A stretch of DNA of 64,000 nucleotides from a gamma proteobacterium symbiont of Stewartia floridana (GTDB lineage Bacteria > Pseudomonadota > Gammaproteobacteria > Chromatiales > Chromatiaceae), in the NCBI GenBank assembly GCA_003676145.1, contig NAUB01000023.1, positions 62,001 through 126,000 on the forward strand, written 5' to 3'. Below, piece after piece: positions 8,177 to 18,034 of this stretch (within the stretch, counting starts at the first letter, position 1; the number at the start of each line of letters is the position of its first letter). Under the pieces are notes generated by a model that saw only the letters and a program-made list of their open reading frames with translations, was not told where the DNA came from and made no database searches. The position numbers and the translations under genes were made by a program.

Positions 8177-8788
8177 ATGTCTCGCATAGAACTGCTTCAA
8201 GCACACCAACAAAAACTCAGCGCATGCCGCCTTTGTGAATCCATGCCAGGGCCAGTGGTCATGGGCAACCCGACACCCTCGCCGATCCTGCTGATCGGGC
8301 AAGCGCCCGGCGACAAGGAGGGAGACGCGGGAAGACCCTTTGCCTGGACTGCGGGAAAGACCCTTTTCAAGTGGTTTGATTCGATCGGGTTGTGCGAATC
8401 GGATTTTCGCAACCGGGTCTATATGGCAGCAGTCTGCCGTTGCTTTCCAGGCAAAAACCCGAAGGGGGGCGACCGGGTCCCAAGCAGGGCGGAAATCGCC
8501 AACTGCAAGCGCTGGCTGGACCGAGAGGTTGAGCTTCTACAGCCGAAACTTCTGCTGCCGGTAGGCAAACTGGCAATCAGTCAGTTTCTCGAGGTGGGTA
8601 AACTGGCTGATATCATCGGCAAACAACAACGCCTCAGCCTGGCTCATGGGGATACGGACCTGATACCACTACCCCATCCATCCGGCGCCTCGACCTGGCA
8701 TAGAACAGAACCGGGTAAAACCCTATTGGACCAGGCCTTGAGTCTTATCCAAAACCACCCGGCCTGGCAGGCGATCACAGACGGATAA
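8177..8788 (+). CDS. Uracil-DNA glycosylase superfamily, Fe-S type (family 4/5-like)
   Basis: The 203-residue protein carries the UDG motif 1 GQAPGDKEG (residues 41-49) and motif 2 HPSG (167-170). Cys17, Cys20, a Cys at 87 or 89, and Cys110 are spaced as in the 4Fe-4S cluster of family 4 and 5 enzymes. Such enzymes remove uracil from DNA as the first step of base excision repair. The GQAPG loop does not clearly match family 4 (GEAPG) or family 5, so the exact subfamily and substrate range stay open. It is transcribed alone, divergent from the MDR gene. Confidence 0.82.
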   Translation: MSRIELLQAHQQKLSACRLCESMPGPVVMGNPTPSPILLIGQAPGDKEGDAGRPFAWTAGKTLFKWFDSIGLCESDFRNRVYMAAVCRCFPGKNPKGGDRVPSRAEIANCKRWLDREVELLQPKLLLPVGKLAISQFLEVGKLADIIGKQQRLSLAHGDTDLIPLPHPSGASTWHRTEPGKTLLDQALSLIQNHPAWQAITDG

Positions 8789-8951
8789 GACGATCAGTCG
8801 ACAGACTGTTGGCAGTCGCTGTGTTGACCGGAGCGACGGATAAACAATTTACATCCAATCGTTTTTATACCATTGTGGATAGATATCAACCCGGCGACGG
8901 AATAGAGGCGCCAGGACCTGACAACACGAATCAAACGACGAGGAAGATCCA

Positions 8952-9416
8952 ATGACAGAAGAAGTTGGCCGTTTCACCATCCATCTAGAGCAGGAAGAGG
9001 ATTACGCCTTCCGGGTGAAATTCGATCTCAAGAAAGCAGAGGATGTCATCATGGACGAACCGCCACCCCTGGGTGAGCGCAATGGACCCAATGCCTCGCG
9101 TATGCTCGCCGCGGCGGCCGCCAACTGTCTCAGTGCCAGCCTGATGTTCTGCATGGCGAAAGAGGATGTGCCTTCAAACGAGGTTACCACGGAAGTCACC
9201 TGCACAATGGTACGTAACGATAAAAAACGCCTGCGGGTGGGTCGGCTTGATGTGAAGATTACTGCCGGAGATGAGCTTTTGAGTTCGAAAAAGAGTGATC
9301 GCTGCCTGACGCTGTTTGAAGACTTTTGCGTGGTAACCGCCAGTATCAGAGAGGGTATCCCCGTCGGCGTGGAAGTACTCAACCAGGCAGGAGAGCTATT
9401 GCATAAAGCCGAATAG
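8952..9416 (+). CDS. OsmC-family protein
   Basis: The 154-residue product matches the OsmC/Ohr fold, with the central helix AAAANCLSASLMFC holding Cys59 and a second Cys126 in EDFCVVTASIREG. These positions correspond to the peroxidatic and resolving thiols that reduce organic hydroperoxides. Many OsmC-like proteins are uncharacterised, so peroxidase activity is probable but not certain. A good GAGGAAG ribosome site precedes ATG 8952. The gene stands alone between UDG and a convergent sensor gene. Confidence 0.82.
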   Translation: MTEEVGRFTIHLEQEEDYAFRVKFDLKKAEDVIMDEPPPLGERNGPNASRMLAAAAANCLSASLMFCMAKEDVPSNEVTTEVTCTMVRNDKKRLRVGRLDVKITAGDELLSSKKSDRCLTLFEDFCVVTASIREGIPVGVEVLNQAGELLHKAE

Positions 9417-9424
9417 CCGCCAAC

Positions 9425-10531
9425 TCAACGGAACAGATGCCACAAATCGACAGGCCTTCGGTTAACCACAGGCTTTGCTTCCAGCTGCCCCGAGCGATAT
9501 CCGCCCAGGATCACTATTGCAAACACCAGCAGGAGGGTTAGAACGAGGGCAATGAAGAGCCACAGGTTTCGCTGCGGCAGCAACAACGCCCGTTGCTGTT
9601 CCTCGGTCATCACCACCACCAACCGGTAGCGGTGGGTAATACCACTTGTACCGTAAGTGACCGTACGATAGCTGAAAATCCCCTCCGGCCTGTTGATCTG
9701 ACCAGACGGGGTCTGCTGCATCATCGCCCACACGTCAGGGTAGCTTTCATTGAACTGCGGTGATTCACTGGTTGATTCAGGAAACATGAACTGCCACTCC
9801 TGGTTACTGCTGAATCCACGCAGATAGTTACCCGATTCATCAAGCAGCAGCAGTCCGCCATGCACCAGCCGGGCATGCCGCTGAAGATCTCCCAAAATAT
9901 GGCTGGCCAGAGCGTTCACCACCAGTAGCGCTTTGATCTCACCATCCACATCCAGTGGTGTTACCAGGCGAATCATCGGCTTATAGGGGATTTCGATCTT
10001 TCCCTGTTCCACATTCAGATCGATCGGCGAGGCATAGATCGTACCGGCATCCATCGCCAATCCCTGCTGAACGTAGTAGCGACTGGATTTGTTCTGCAGA
10101 TGATCGGTAGATACCCGACTCGCACCATGGGAGGACAAATCGACCCGCAGACGCTCCTGTCCGCTGAGATCGATCAGACGCACTTGATCGTAGAGGCGCT
10201 TTTCCGAGACGAACAGCTCCCAGTCAGCCGCAACCCGGTTCAATACCGACTCATCGTAGTAGAGAATGGCTCTGACAAGATCCGGATTGGATGCCAGCAG
10301 CTTCAAATCCGCTCTCAAATCGTTGCGTCGTTGTTCCAGGGTATAGAGCGTGCTGTCGGCTGAGAGATCGGTCAGGTCCCGCCACACCTCTTGCATGTTG
10401 TCGACACTCAGCCTGTAACCCACCCATAGCACGAGATTGGCGAATACCAGCATCATTAAAACCAATAATGAGGCTCTGCCAACGAGTTGGGTAACTGGGT
10501 GATTTAGCCGTGTTGATTTAGATCTTCGCAT
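9425..10531 (-). CDS. Membrane-bound periplasmic sensor (Cache-like) without output domain
   Basis: The 368-residue protein has one membrane helix near residues 19-39, a periplasmic region of about 285 residues and a second helix near 326-346, then only a short basic cytoplasmic tail. The periplasmic part looks like a double Cache (PDC) ligand sensor of the kind found on chemoreceptors and diguanylate cyclases (helix, YYVQQGLA, TPLDVDGEIKALLVVNA, then a second half with LLLLDESGNYL). No HAMP, kinase, GGDEF or methyl-accepting domain follows. It could signal through a partner, or be a remnant. It ends eight bases from the convergent OsmC stop. Confidence 0.7.
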   Translation of the reverse strand: MRRSKSTRLNHPVTQLVGRASLLVLMMLVFANLVLWVGYRLSVDNMQEVWRDLTDLSADSTLYTLEQRRNDLRADLKLLASNPDLVRAILYYDESVLNRVAADWELFVSEKRLYDQVRLIDLSGQERLRVDLSSHGASRVSTDHLQNKSSRYYVQQGLAMDAGTIYASPIDLNVEQGKIEIPYKPMIRLVTPLDVDGEIKALLVVNALASHILGDLQRHARLVHGGLLLLDESGNYLRGFSSNQEWQFMFPESTSESPQFNESYPDVWAMMQQTPSGQINRPEGIFSYRTVTYGTSGITHRYRLVVVMTEEQQRALLLPQRNLWLFIALVLTLLLVFAIVILGGYRSGQLEAKPVVNRRPVDLWHLFR

Positions 10532-10733
10532 TCCATGCGCACCACAGGTGAGAGGTCTCTAGTGATCAATTAAATCCCAAAGCGTCTCTCCAGATACTTT
10601 GGGGTCCCTATCTATAGGCATAGCACATGCAGAGAAAAATGAAATCCATTCTGACCCTAAAAGTCAGAGTTATGCTGTCTGTCGGATCGACGGTCAGGCT
10701 GCCTCTCCCCTATAAACCGGCACAGCGGGAGTG

Positions 10734-11369
10734 TCAGGCGGGATAGCAGACACCGGTGCCACCCAGCCCACAATAACCGGCAGGATTCTTGGCCAGATAT
10801 TGCTGATGATAATCCTCGGCATAATAGAGCGGCGGTGCATCAATGATCTCTGTGGTGATCGGCGCAGATGTCACCTGTGCCAGAGCATGCTGATAGTCCT
10901 CCCGGGAGGCCTGAGCCAGCGCCCGCTGATCATCGTCGAAAGTATAGATTCCAGAGCGGTACTGGGTACCTACATCGTTCCCCTGCCGCATGCCTTCGGT
11001 GGGATTATGAGACTCCCAAAAGGTCTTCAGCAACGTTTGATAATCGATCTTCGCCGGATCATAGACCACCAGCACCACTTCATTATGGCCGGTCATTCCG
11101 GTGCAGACCTCTTCATAGGTCGGATTGGGCGTGGTTCCCGCCGCATAGCCCACTGCGGTGGAATAGACCCCGTCCAGGCTCCAAAATCGGCGCTCCGCCC
11201 CCCAGAAACAACCCATACCGAACATCGCTGTTTTCATACCCTGCGGAAACGGCGGCAAGATCCTGTGCCCGCTGACGAAGTGCTCAGCCTTGGGTTGAAT
11301 CGGTGTTGCACGGCCAGGTAACGCCTCATCTTCTGCAGGCATTTTGGTTTTGCGTCCAAGTCCAAACAT
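10734..11369 (-). CDS. msrA: Peptide methionine-S-sulfoxide reductase
   Basis: MsrA reduces Met-S-sulfoxide in oxidised proteins using thioredoxin. The 211-residue protein has the signature [11 protein letters not shown] with catalytic Cys54, the [18 protein letters not shown] block and the C-terminal [14 protein letters not shown] with resolving Cys residues. Length is that of the E. coli type, with an N-terminal extension. AGGAG precedes ATG 11369. It is separated by over 200 bases from genes on either side and so is probably monocistronic. Confidence 0.95.
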   Translation of the reverse strand: MFGLGRKTKMPAEDEALPGRATPIQPKAEHFVSGHRILPPFPQGMKTAMFGMGCFWGAERRFWSLDGVYSTAVGYAAGTTPNPTYEEVCTGMTGHNEVVLVVYDPAKIDYQTLLKTFWESHNPTEGMRQGNDVGTQYRSGIYTFDDDQRALAQASREDYQHALAQVTSAPITTEIIDAPPLYYAEDYHQQYLAKNPAGYCGLGGTGVCYPA

Positions 11370-11594
11370 GGGAGGCTCCTGTAATCTGTAGCCACAAACC
11401 GGCTTACTCTGTCAGATAGACAGACGAATCGCTGTTTGGTTTGATCGCGATGACAGCGCTAGTGGGCCACGCGGTAAATAATGTAACGATCAGCCGGACC
11501 CACTAGCCGGGATTCATTGAATAATGATCAATATAGCCTTGAATGGGAGACGACCAACCCCACACCCTGTGCGATTTATCAGGGTCCTGCTCAA

Positions 11595-12731
11595 TCAGAG
11601 CAGATAGTAGTAGGCCGCACCGGCCGAGGCGACCAGTAGAGCGCCCAACATGGCCCAGATCGCCTTACCCTCTGCGGGCTGCTCTTTGACCACCGTTTGC
11701 TGAGCCAGATGCTGTTCCAGCATCTGCTCAACTGTCTCGGTCGCAACGGAGTTGGCAACCTCCTGGGATACCTGGGTGGCGGTCTCGTGCACATGGGCCT
11801 CCAGAGACCCTTCAGTGACCACTCTGATGTGCTCAATCATGTCGTTCTTTTCAGGAACCTGTTCGAGAATTCGCTCTTCCTGCTGTTTCAGGCGATCGGA
11901 AAATTCGTCCCTTGTTTCGTTGATCTGATTGAAAGTGGTCGCCTGGATCAACTCTTCCAGACTGCGCTGATTCAGCTGTCTGACAAAATCCTCGAGATCG
12001 CTGTTGACCTCCTCCACCACTTCCTTCTTCAGCGCCTCGGTATCGATCTCCACAGGTGCCGCACGCTCTGGCTGCTGCTGTTTGAGTTCAGCCAGCATCG
12101 GCTGCAGCTTCTGCTCCAGGTAGTCATCCATCAGCCCGGCCAGACGCTGATCGATGGCGTCAGAGACCGCCTGCTCGACAATCTCACGAACAACCACTTC
12201 TGCGCTCTGCGTGGCTGCCTGCTGGGCAATACGCCATAGATCCTCTTCAGTGAGGCCGACCGGCGCAGGCTGGGCAGAGGCCTCGGCCTGATCCACAGGC
12301 TGCTCCGCCTGCTCCACGGCAGCCTCAGCCTCCGCAGGGGCACTCATCGCCACTTCCCTCTGATGCTCTTCGATCAGTTCGAGGATCTTGCCAATACTCT
12401 CCTCAGTCGGTGGCTTCGCCAGGATACCCAGGGCGCCATGATCGACCGCGGCACGAACATACTCATCCCCCTCATTGGCGGTACACATGACGATCGGTGT
12501 AGCATCGAAACGGGAATCCTTTTTGATCTCGGTAATGGTCTCAAGACCATCAATACCTTCCATCAGGAAATCGACAAAAATGGCATCGGGCGTGAGCGTC
12601 TGCAGACGCTCCAAAGCCTCCTCCCCGGATTCCGCCATTTCCACGCCGTCAAAACCACTTTTTTTCAGCATACGACTGAGAACAATACGTGCAGATTTTG
12701 AGTCATCTACCAGAAATGCTTGTTTTGACAC
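11595..12731 (-). CDS. Tail-anchored response regulator: REC, long charged linker, C-terminal membrane helix
   Basis: The 378-residue protein begins with a complete receiver domain (acidic DD at 9-10, phosphoacceptor D54 in FVDFLMEGIDG, Thr in MCTAN, Lys in LAKPP). A Pro/Ala/Glu/Gln-rich linker (about 128-165) and a long acidic, mostly helical segment (about 165-345) follow. The protein ends in a single hydrophobic helix (about 357-378) running to the very C-terminus, so it is predicted to be held at the inner membrane by its tail. There is no DNA-binding or enzymatic output. Translation starts at GTG 12731 behind AAAGGA. I do not know a named family with this layout. No kinase gene lies nearby. 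Confidence 0.75.
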   Translation of the reverse strand: MSKQAFLVDDSKSARIVLSRMLKKSGFDGVEMAESGEEALERLQTLTPDAIFVDFLMEGIDGLETITEIKKDSRFDATPIVMCTANEGDEYVRAAVDHGALGILAKPPTEESIGKILELIEEHQREVAMSAPAEAEAAVEQAEQPVDQAEASAQPAPVGLTEEDLWRIAQQAATQSAEVVVREIVEQAVSDAIDQRLAGLMDDYLEQKLQPMLAELKQQQPERAAPVEIDTEALKKEVVEEVNSDLEDFVRQLNQRSLEELIQATTFNQINETRDEFSDRLKQQEERILEQVPEKNDMIEHIRVVTEGSLEAHVHETATQVSQEVANSVATETVEQMLEQHLAQQTVVKEQPAEGKAIWAMLGALLVASAGAAYYYLL

Positions 12732-12961
12732 TATAATTTCCTTTTTTAGAGGTTGGTATTTAAAGAGTCGATCGCAATTCAGCGAGTTGTTGTTAATGGA
12801 TTATTTTGCTTTTGTTATAGAATATCGTGTGGCGAAAGAACAGAAAATTCACCCTGTCACGAATCCTATAACCCACCCGTTGCAACCGCAACTGGATCAT
12901 CGTTTATTTATGACATAGTCAACCAACACCCCCCAGGCCGGCTGTTTCTGCAAATGGCAAC

Positions 12962-12990
12962 TCGCCTAGAACCGGCCAGGGTCCTATAAT
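12962..12990 (+). promoter_or_regulatory. Possible metH promoter
   Basis: A perfect TATAAT stands at 12985-12990, 33 bases upstream of the metH start. No good -35 box lies 16-18 bases before it. I see no cobalamin or SAM riboswitch landmarks in the 290 bases between the two divergent genes. Confidence 0.3.
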
Positions 12991-13023
12991 TGGCGACCGT
13001 TTACCTTAAAACCTGAGTAACTG

Positions 13024-16000
13024 ATGGTCTCCGAAAGCCTGTATAACCCTGTTCATCCTATTGAATCCCTGCTGCAACAACGCATCCTGATCCTCGATGG
13101 AGCAATGGGTACGATGATCCAGCGACACAAGCTGAGCGAGCAGGATTATCGCGGAGAGCGCTTTGCCGACTGGCCCTCCGATCTGCAGGGTAACAATGAT
13201 CTGTTGTGCCTGACCCAGCCGGAGATCATCCGCGACATCCACCAGCAATATCTGGAAGCCGGCGCGGATATCCTCGAGACCAACACCTTTGGCGCCAACA
13301 GCGTCTCGATGGCGGATTACGACATGTCCTCCCTGGCCTTTGAGATGAGTGAGGCGGGCGCCCGCCTGGCCAGACAGGCAGCGGACCAATACAGCACGCC
13401 GGAGAAGCCCCGTTTTGTTGCCGGGGTACTCGGGCCAACCAATCGGACCGCCTCCATCTCCCCGGATGTCAACGATCCAGGCGCCAGAAACATCCATTTT
13501 GACGAGCTGGTCAGTTGCTATGCCGAGGCGGCTCGGGGGCTGATTGCCGGCGGCTGCGACCTGCTGCTGATCGAGACCATTTTTGACACCCTGAACGCCA
13601 AAGCGGCCACCTATGCCTGCGAAATGGTGTTCGAAGAGGATCAGGTCAGCTTGCCGGTGATGATCTCCGGCACCATCACCGATCAGTCCGGGCGTACCCT
13701 CTCGGGTCAGACCACCGAGGCGTTCTACAACAGCCTGCGCCATATCCGTCCCCTCTCGGTCGGACTCAACTGCGCACTGGGTCCGGATATGCTGCGTCAG
13801 TATGTGGAGGAGATGTCGCAGATATCCGAGTGCTTTGTCTCAGCCCATCCCAACGCCGGTCTACCCAACGAGTTCGGCGAATACGACCTGGATGCCGCCC
13901 ACATGGCCGACTATCTGGTTGAATGGGCCGACTCCGGCTTTGTGAATATCGTCGGTGGCTGCTGCGGCACCACACCACAGCATATTCAGGCGATTGCCCA
14001 GGCGCTGCAGAGCAAGCCGCCACGCATTCGACCGGAGATCGAAAAACAGTGCCGATTGGCCGGCCTGGAACCCCTCAACATCGGTCCGGACAGCCTCTTC
14101 GTCAACATCGGAGAGCGGGCCAATGTAACCGGATCGGCCAAGTTCAAGCGCCTGATTCTCAACGAAGAGTATGACGAAGCCCTGGATGTCTGCCGGGAAC
14201 AGGTGGAAAACGGCGCACAGGTGGTGGACATCAATATGGATGAGGCGATGCTGGATGGAGTGGCGGCCATGCAGCGCTTTCTCAATCTGTGTGCCGGCGA
14301 GCCAGAGATCGCCAAAGTACCGGTAATGATCGACTCCTCCAAGTGGGAGATCATCGAGGCCGGGTTGAAGTGCGTGCAGGGCAAACCCATCGTCAACTCC
14401 ATCTCCCTGAAAGAGGGAGAGGAGAAGTTTTTCCAGCAGGCCAAGGCGTGCCGCCGCTATGGCGCGGCGGTGATCGTGATGGCCTTCGATGAGCAGGGGC
14501 AGGCGGATACCTTCAACCGCAAGGTTGAGATCTGCAGTCGTGCCTATCGGCTGCTGACCGAGCAGGTCGGCTTCCCCCCGGAAGATATCATTTTCGACCC
14601 CAATATCTTCGCCATCGCCACCGGCATCGAAGAGCACAACAACTACGGCGTCGACTTCATCGAGGCGACCCGGCAGATCAAAGCCAGCCTGCCCCACGCC
14701 ATGGTCTCCGGTGGCGTCTCCAATGTCTCCTTCTCCTTCCGCGGTAATAACCCGGTGCGGGAGGCGATCCATGCGGTGTTTCTCTACCATGCGATCCGCG
14801 CCGGCATGGATATGGGCATCGTCAATGCCGGACAGCTGGCCGTCTATGACGACCTGCCTGAAGCGCTGCGCAGCACCGTTGAGGCGGTGGTCCTGAACCA
14901 GGACCCAGAAGCGGGTGACCGACTGGTCGACCTGGCCCCGCAATATCTGGGAGACAACAGCCAGGCAACTGCCAAGGAAGATGCGGAGTGGCGCTCCTGG
15001 CCGGTGAACAAGCGACTGCAGCACGCCCTGGTCAAGGGGATTACCGAATTCATCGAAGCGGATACGGAAGAGGCCCGTCAGCAGGTGAACAAGACCCTGG
15101 AGGTGATCGAAGGGCCTCTGATGGATGGCATGAATCAGGTCGGGGACCTGTTCGGCGCCGGCAAGATGTTCCTGCCCCAGGTGGTCAAGTCCGCCCGGGT
15201 GATGAAAAAATCGGTAGCCTACCTGGAGCCCTTTCTGGAAGCCGAAAAAGCCGACTGCGACAGCCAGGCCCAGGGCAAGATACTGCTGGCCACGGTCAAG
15301 GGGGATGTGCACGACATCGGCAAGAACATCGTCGGTGTGGTACTGCAGTGCAATAACTACGAAGTCATCGATATCGGCGTGATGGTGCCTGCGGATACCA
15401 TTCTGCAGAAGGCCAAGGAGGAGCAGGTGGATCTGATCGGACTCTCCGGACTGATCACCCCCTCCCTGGACGAAATGGTGCATGTCGCCAAGGAGATGCA
15501 GCGTCTCGGTATGAGCCAGCCACTGATGATCGGTGGCGCCACCACCTCGATCGCCCACACGGCGGTCAAAATCGAACCCCAGTACGAACACCCGGTGGTC
15601 TATGTTGCCGACGCCTCCCGGGCGGTGGCGGTCGCCTCCAACCTGCTCTCCGATGAGCTGCGGGCGCCCTATATGGACCAATTGCGTAAGGAGTACCAAC
15701 AGGTCAGGGAGCGCCGAGCTGCCGCGAATGAATCCCGCAATCTGATTCCGCTGACCCAGGCGCGACAGAATCCGACCCCGATCCCGTGGCAAGAGTACCA
15801 ACCAACCACACCGAACATCTTTAAAGGGGACTACCAGCCTTCTGAAGGGTGCCGGGTGATCCGCCTGGTGGAATCGGAACAGCAGCCCGCCAGCATGGTG
15901 CTGCTCGAGGATATCCCCATCGCCGAGCTGATCGACTATATCGACTGGACCTTCTTTTTCCACGCCTGGCAACTGAAGGGGCGCTATCCACAAATTCTTG

Positions 16001-16800
16001 ATGACGAGGTCAAGGGTGAAGAGGCCGGCAAACTGTTCGCCGATGCCCAGCAGATGCTGAAGGAGATCGTGGATGAGAAGTGGCTGCGAGCCTCAGCCCT
16101 GGTCGGCCTGTTTCCGGCCAATGCGGATGGAGATGATTTCAATCTCTATCGTGACGAGCAGCGATCGGAGCCTCTGGCCAGGTTGCACAACCTGAGAAAA
16201 CAGGGTCGCCAACCAAACGGAAAGTATAATGAGTGCCTGGCCGATTTCGTCGCGCCTGAGGAGTCCGGCGTGAAAGACTATCTGGGGGCTTTCGCCTGCA
16301 CCGCCGGGATTGGTATCGACGCCAAGCTGGAAGCCTTTGATAAGGAGCATGACGACTATCGGGGAATCATGCTGAAAGCACTGGCCGACCGTCTGGCAGA
16401 AGCGCTGGCCGAGTGGCTGCATCAGCGGGTGCGCCAGGATTTCTGGGGCTATGCCCCGGATGAATCACTGAATAACAATCAATTGATCGCCGAGGAGTAT
16501 GCAGGAATCCGTCCCGCCATGGGCTATCCCGCCAGCCCGGATCATACGGAGAAGGATCTGCTCTGGTCCCTGCTGTCGGCCGAGGAGCATACCGGCATCT
16601 GGCTGACAGAGAGCATGGCGATGGTACCGACCGCATCGGTGAGCGGCCTCTATATCGGCCATCCCCAATCCCGCTATTTTGCGGTCGGCAAGCTGAATCG
16701 TGACCAGGTTGAAGACTATGCGGCACGCAAAAAGGTGCCGCTGGACGAGATGGAGCGCTGGCTGGCGCCAAACCTGGCCTATACGCCTGCTGAAAGCTAG
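13024..16800 (+). CDS. metH: Cobalamin-dependent methionine synthase
   Basis: MetH transfers the methyl group of methyltetrahydrofolate to homocysteine through methylcobalamin. The 1258 residues show the full four-module order: homocysteine domain with zinc Cys residues (GLNCALGPD near 243 and GGCCGTTP near 308), folate domain ([10 protein letters not shown] near 364), cobalamin domain with the lower-ligand motif DVHDIGKN near 760, and the AdoMet reactivation domain with [15 protein letters not shown] near 1163. The size is close to the E. coli enzyme (1227). It is transcribed alone, divergent from the tail-anchored regulator. Nothing is missing. Confidence 0.97.
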   Translation: MVSESLYNPVHPIESLLQQRILILDGAMGTMIQRHKLSEQDYRGERFADWPSDLQGNNDLLCLTQPEIIRDIHQQYLEAGADILETNTFGANSVSMADYDMSSLAFEMSEAGARLARQAADQYSTPEKPRFVAGVLGPTNRTASISPDVNDPGARNIHFDELVSCYAEAARGLIAGGCDLLLIETIFDTLNAKAATYACEMVFEEDQVSLPVMISGTITDQSGRTLSGQTTEAFYNSLRHIRPLSVGLNCALGPDMLRQYVEEMSQISECFVSAHPNAGLPNEFGEYDLDAAHMADYLVEWADSGFVNIVGGCCGTTPQHIQAIAQALQSKPPRIRPEIEKQCRLAGLEPLNIGPDSLFVNIGERANVTGSAKFKRLILNEEYDEALDVCREQVENGAQVVDINMDEAMLDGVAAMQRFLNLCAGEPEIAKVPVMIDSSKWEIIEAGLKCVQGKPIVNSISLKEGEEKFFQQAKACRRYGAAVIVMAFDEQGQADTFNRKVEICSRAYRLLTEQVGFPPEDIIFDPNIFAIATGIEEHNNYGVDFIEATRQIKASLPHAMVSGGVSNVSFSFRGNNPVREAIHAVFLYHAIRAGMDMGIVNAGQLAVYDDLPEALRSTVEAVVLNQDPEAGDRLVDLAPQYLGDNSQATAKEDAEWRSWPVNKRLQHALVKGITEFIEADTEEARQQVNKTLEVIEGPLMDGMNQVGDLFGAGKMFLPQVVKSARVMKKSVAYLEPFLEAEKADCDSQAQGKILLATVKGDVHDIGKNIVGVVLQCNNYEVIDIGVMVPADTILQKAKEEQVDLIGLSGLITPSLDEMVHVAKEMQRLGMSQPLMIGGATTSIAHTAVKIEPQYEHPVVYVADASRAVAVASNLLSDELRAPYMDQLRKEYQQVRERRAAANESRNLIPLTQARQNPTPIPWQEYQPTTPNIFKGDYQPSEGCRVIRLVESEQQPASMVLLEDIPIAELIDYIDWTFFFHAWQLKGRYPQILDDEVKGEEAGKLFADAQQMLKEIVDEKWLRASALVGLFPANADGDDFNLYRDEQRSEPLARLHNLRKQGRQPNGKYNECLADFVAPEESGVKDYLGAFACTAGIGIDAKLEAFDKEHDDYRGIMLKALADRLAEALAEWLHQRVRQDFWGYAPDESLNNNQLIAEEYAGIRPAMGYPASPDHTEKDLLWSLLSAEEHTGIWLTESMAMVPTASVSGLYIGHPQSRYFAVGKLNRDQVEDYAARKKVPLDEMERWLAPNLAYTPAES

Positions 16801-16853
16801 ACGATCATTGAACGCGATTGGATGCCAAGGCTCGCTGATATTCAAGAGAAAAC

Positions 16854-17119
16854 AGTCCGCAAATGAACGCGAATAAACGCTAATTGTTGGGCTGTGTCGG
16901 ATAGGACTGGAGCGAATAGTACAAACCGCAAAGGGACGTCGCTGGACAGGCGTATAGAGTAGCTACTCGCATCGATTTTATAGACCGAAGACATAGGTAG
17001 CGCCTGTTCGGAGACATGGGTAACACCTGGAATAAACTGTATGGCAAATAGGCTTTGAGTTAGTACCATTCAGATTTATTTAAATACAATTTGCGTTTAT
17101 TCGCGTTCATTTGCGGACT
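16854..17119. repeat. Inverted-repeat element, copy A (about 266 bp, 32-bp terminal arms)
   Basis: The 373-base gap after metH is mostly this element. Arms at 16854-16885 and 17088-17119 are reverse complements with one mismatch in 32. Each arm is built of short steps such as gcaaatgaacgc and gaataaacgc. About 200 bases lie between them, including two imperfect direct copies of an 18-base unit (near 16989 and 17012) and no convincing gene. Related arms occur at 27.8, 36.9 and 55.1 kb. The layout resembles a MITE. Confidence 0.7.
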
Positions 17120-17173
17120 GATTTCTTCTTCGAATAAGCGGCCTAATCTCAGGCCCAACCAGCCGGAAACAGT

Positions 17174-18034
17174 TCATCGGCTCAGATTGAAGTTGCCCTG
17201 CTTATCCAAAGGGATTTTGATATCGCCAATCAGCGGAGTATCGCCGGTTGCGTCGAGCATACCGCTCAACTCGTAGGAGAGTCCCCGGCCACCCATCAGG
17301 GCGCTATAGAGCCCACCACCCGCCTTTTGCAGATCGAGGGAGAGGGGCAGACGGACCCGGCCCTTGCCTTGCTTATCAATGTTCAGGCTTTGTGCCGCCG
17401 CACCCTGCCCCACATCGATTCCGTTAAGTTTGAATTGGTAATCGAGCCGCTGCAGCATCAAGGCAAAACGGTTGGGATTCTCAACCTCCAGCTCAAGCAT
17501 CAGATCGATGGCTTGCAGACTCATTCGCTGCACATCGATCCGATTGACCCTGACATCGGGTAGCTTGGGAACCGGCAGACGCCCCTGATAACTCATCGGC
17601 AACCGCACCCGCCCCAGCAGAGGCACATCGATACCCAGCCCCAGATCCAGCTGATAGGGCACATCATCCCGATTGCTCAATTCACTGTAGTGCTGGAGCA
17701 GTCGTTCAAACTCCATCCTGACCGGCAGTTTGACCTGACTCTTGCCATCCGCAGCCAGACTCATGCCCATGGACTGCTGACCTTTCAGGAAGCTTCGATT
17801 GAGCAGTTTCAGGTCATAATCGAGCCCATCCAGGGAGATCGCCACCGGATTGGGGTTATCCACCTCCACATCAAACAGCAGATCGATGCCTCTCAGGTCG
17901 AGGCCTGACAACTTGACCCCTTTGACCTCACCGGTTGGCTGGATTCCATTCATCAACTGTTCGGCCTGCTGCAGAGATGAGCAGCCCTGAAACAGCAGGA
18001 TCATGAATAGGAGGAGGATGGTCTGTCTATGCAT
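17174..18034 (-). CDS. Lipoprotein with two WHy/LEA14-type domains
   Basis: The 286-residue protein starts with a lipoprotein signal (LLFQGCSS, lipid Cys18). Two similar domains follow, each opened by an Asn-Pro motif: VDNPNP at 58-63 and VENPNR at 184-189, each followed by a LDY(D/Q)(L/F)KL strand. This is the water-stress/hypersensitive-response (WHy, LEA type 2) fold, seen in bacterial envelope and desiccation proteins; here it is duplicated. I chose ATG 18034, as the upstream in-frame start adds residues before the signal peptide. It overlaps the preceding gene by eight bases and so belongs to the same operon as the acidic and His-rich proteins. Confidence 0.8.
   Translation of the reverse strand: MHRQTILLLFMILLFQGCSSLQQAEQLMNGIQPTGEVKGVKLSGLDLRGIDLLFDVEVDNPNPVAISLDGLDYDLKLLNRSFLKGQQSMGMSLAADGKSQVKLPVRMEFERLLQHYSELSNRDDVPYQLDLGLGIDVPLLGRVRLPMSYQGRLPVPKLPDVRVNRIDVQRMSLQAIDLMLELEVENPNRFALMLQRLDYQFKLNGIDVGQGAAAQSLNIDKQGKGRVRLPLSLDLQKAGGGLYSALMGGRGLSYELSGMLDATGDTPLIGDIKIPLDKQGNFNLSR

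Noticed and set aside
12732-13023. Riboswitch upstream of metH
   Set aside because: No B12-box or SAM-riboswitch core by eye.
13861-15993. Long antisense open frame (over 700 codons) opposite metH
   Set aside because: It mirrors the codon bias of metH; the sense strand matches MetH from end to end and the antisense product is His/Gln/Asp-rich with no domain.
16842-17069. 75-codon frame inside inverted-repeat element copy A
   Set aside because: No ribosome site or domain; its end runs into the repeat arm. Probably non-coding.
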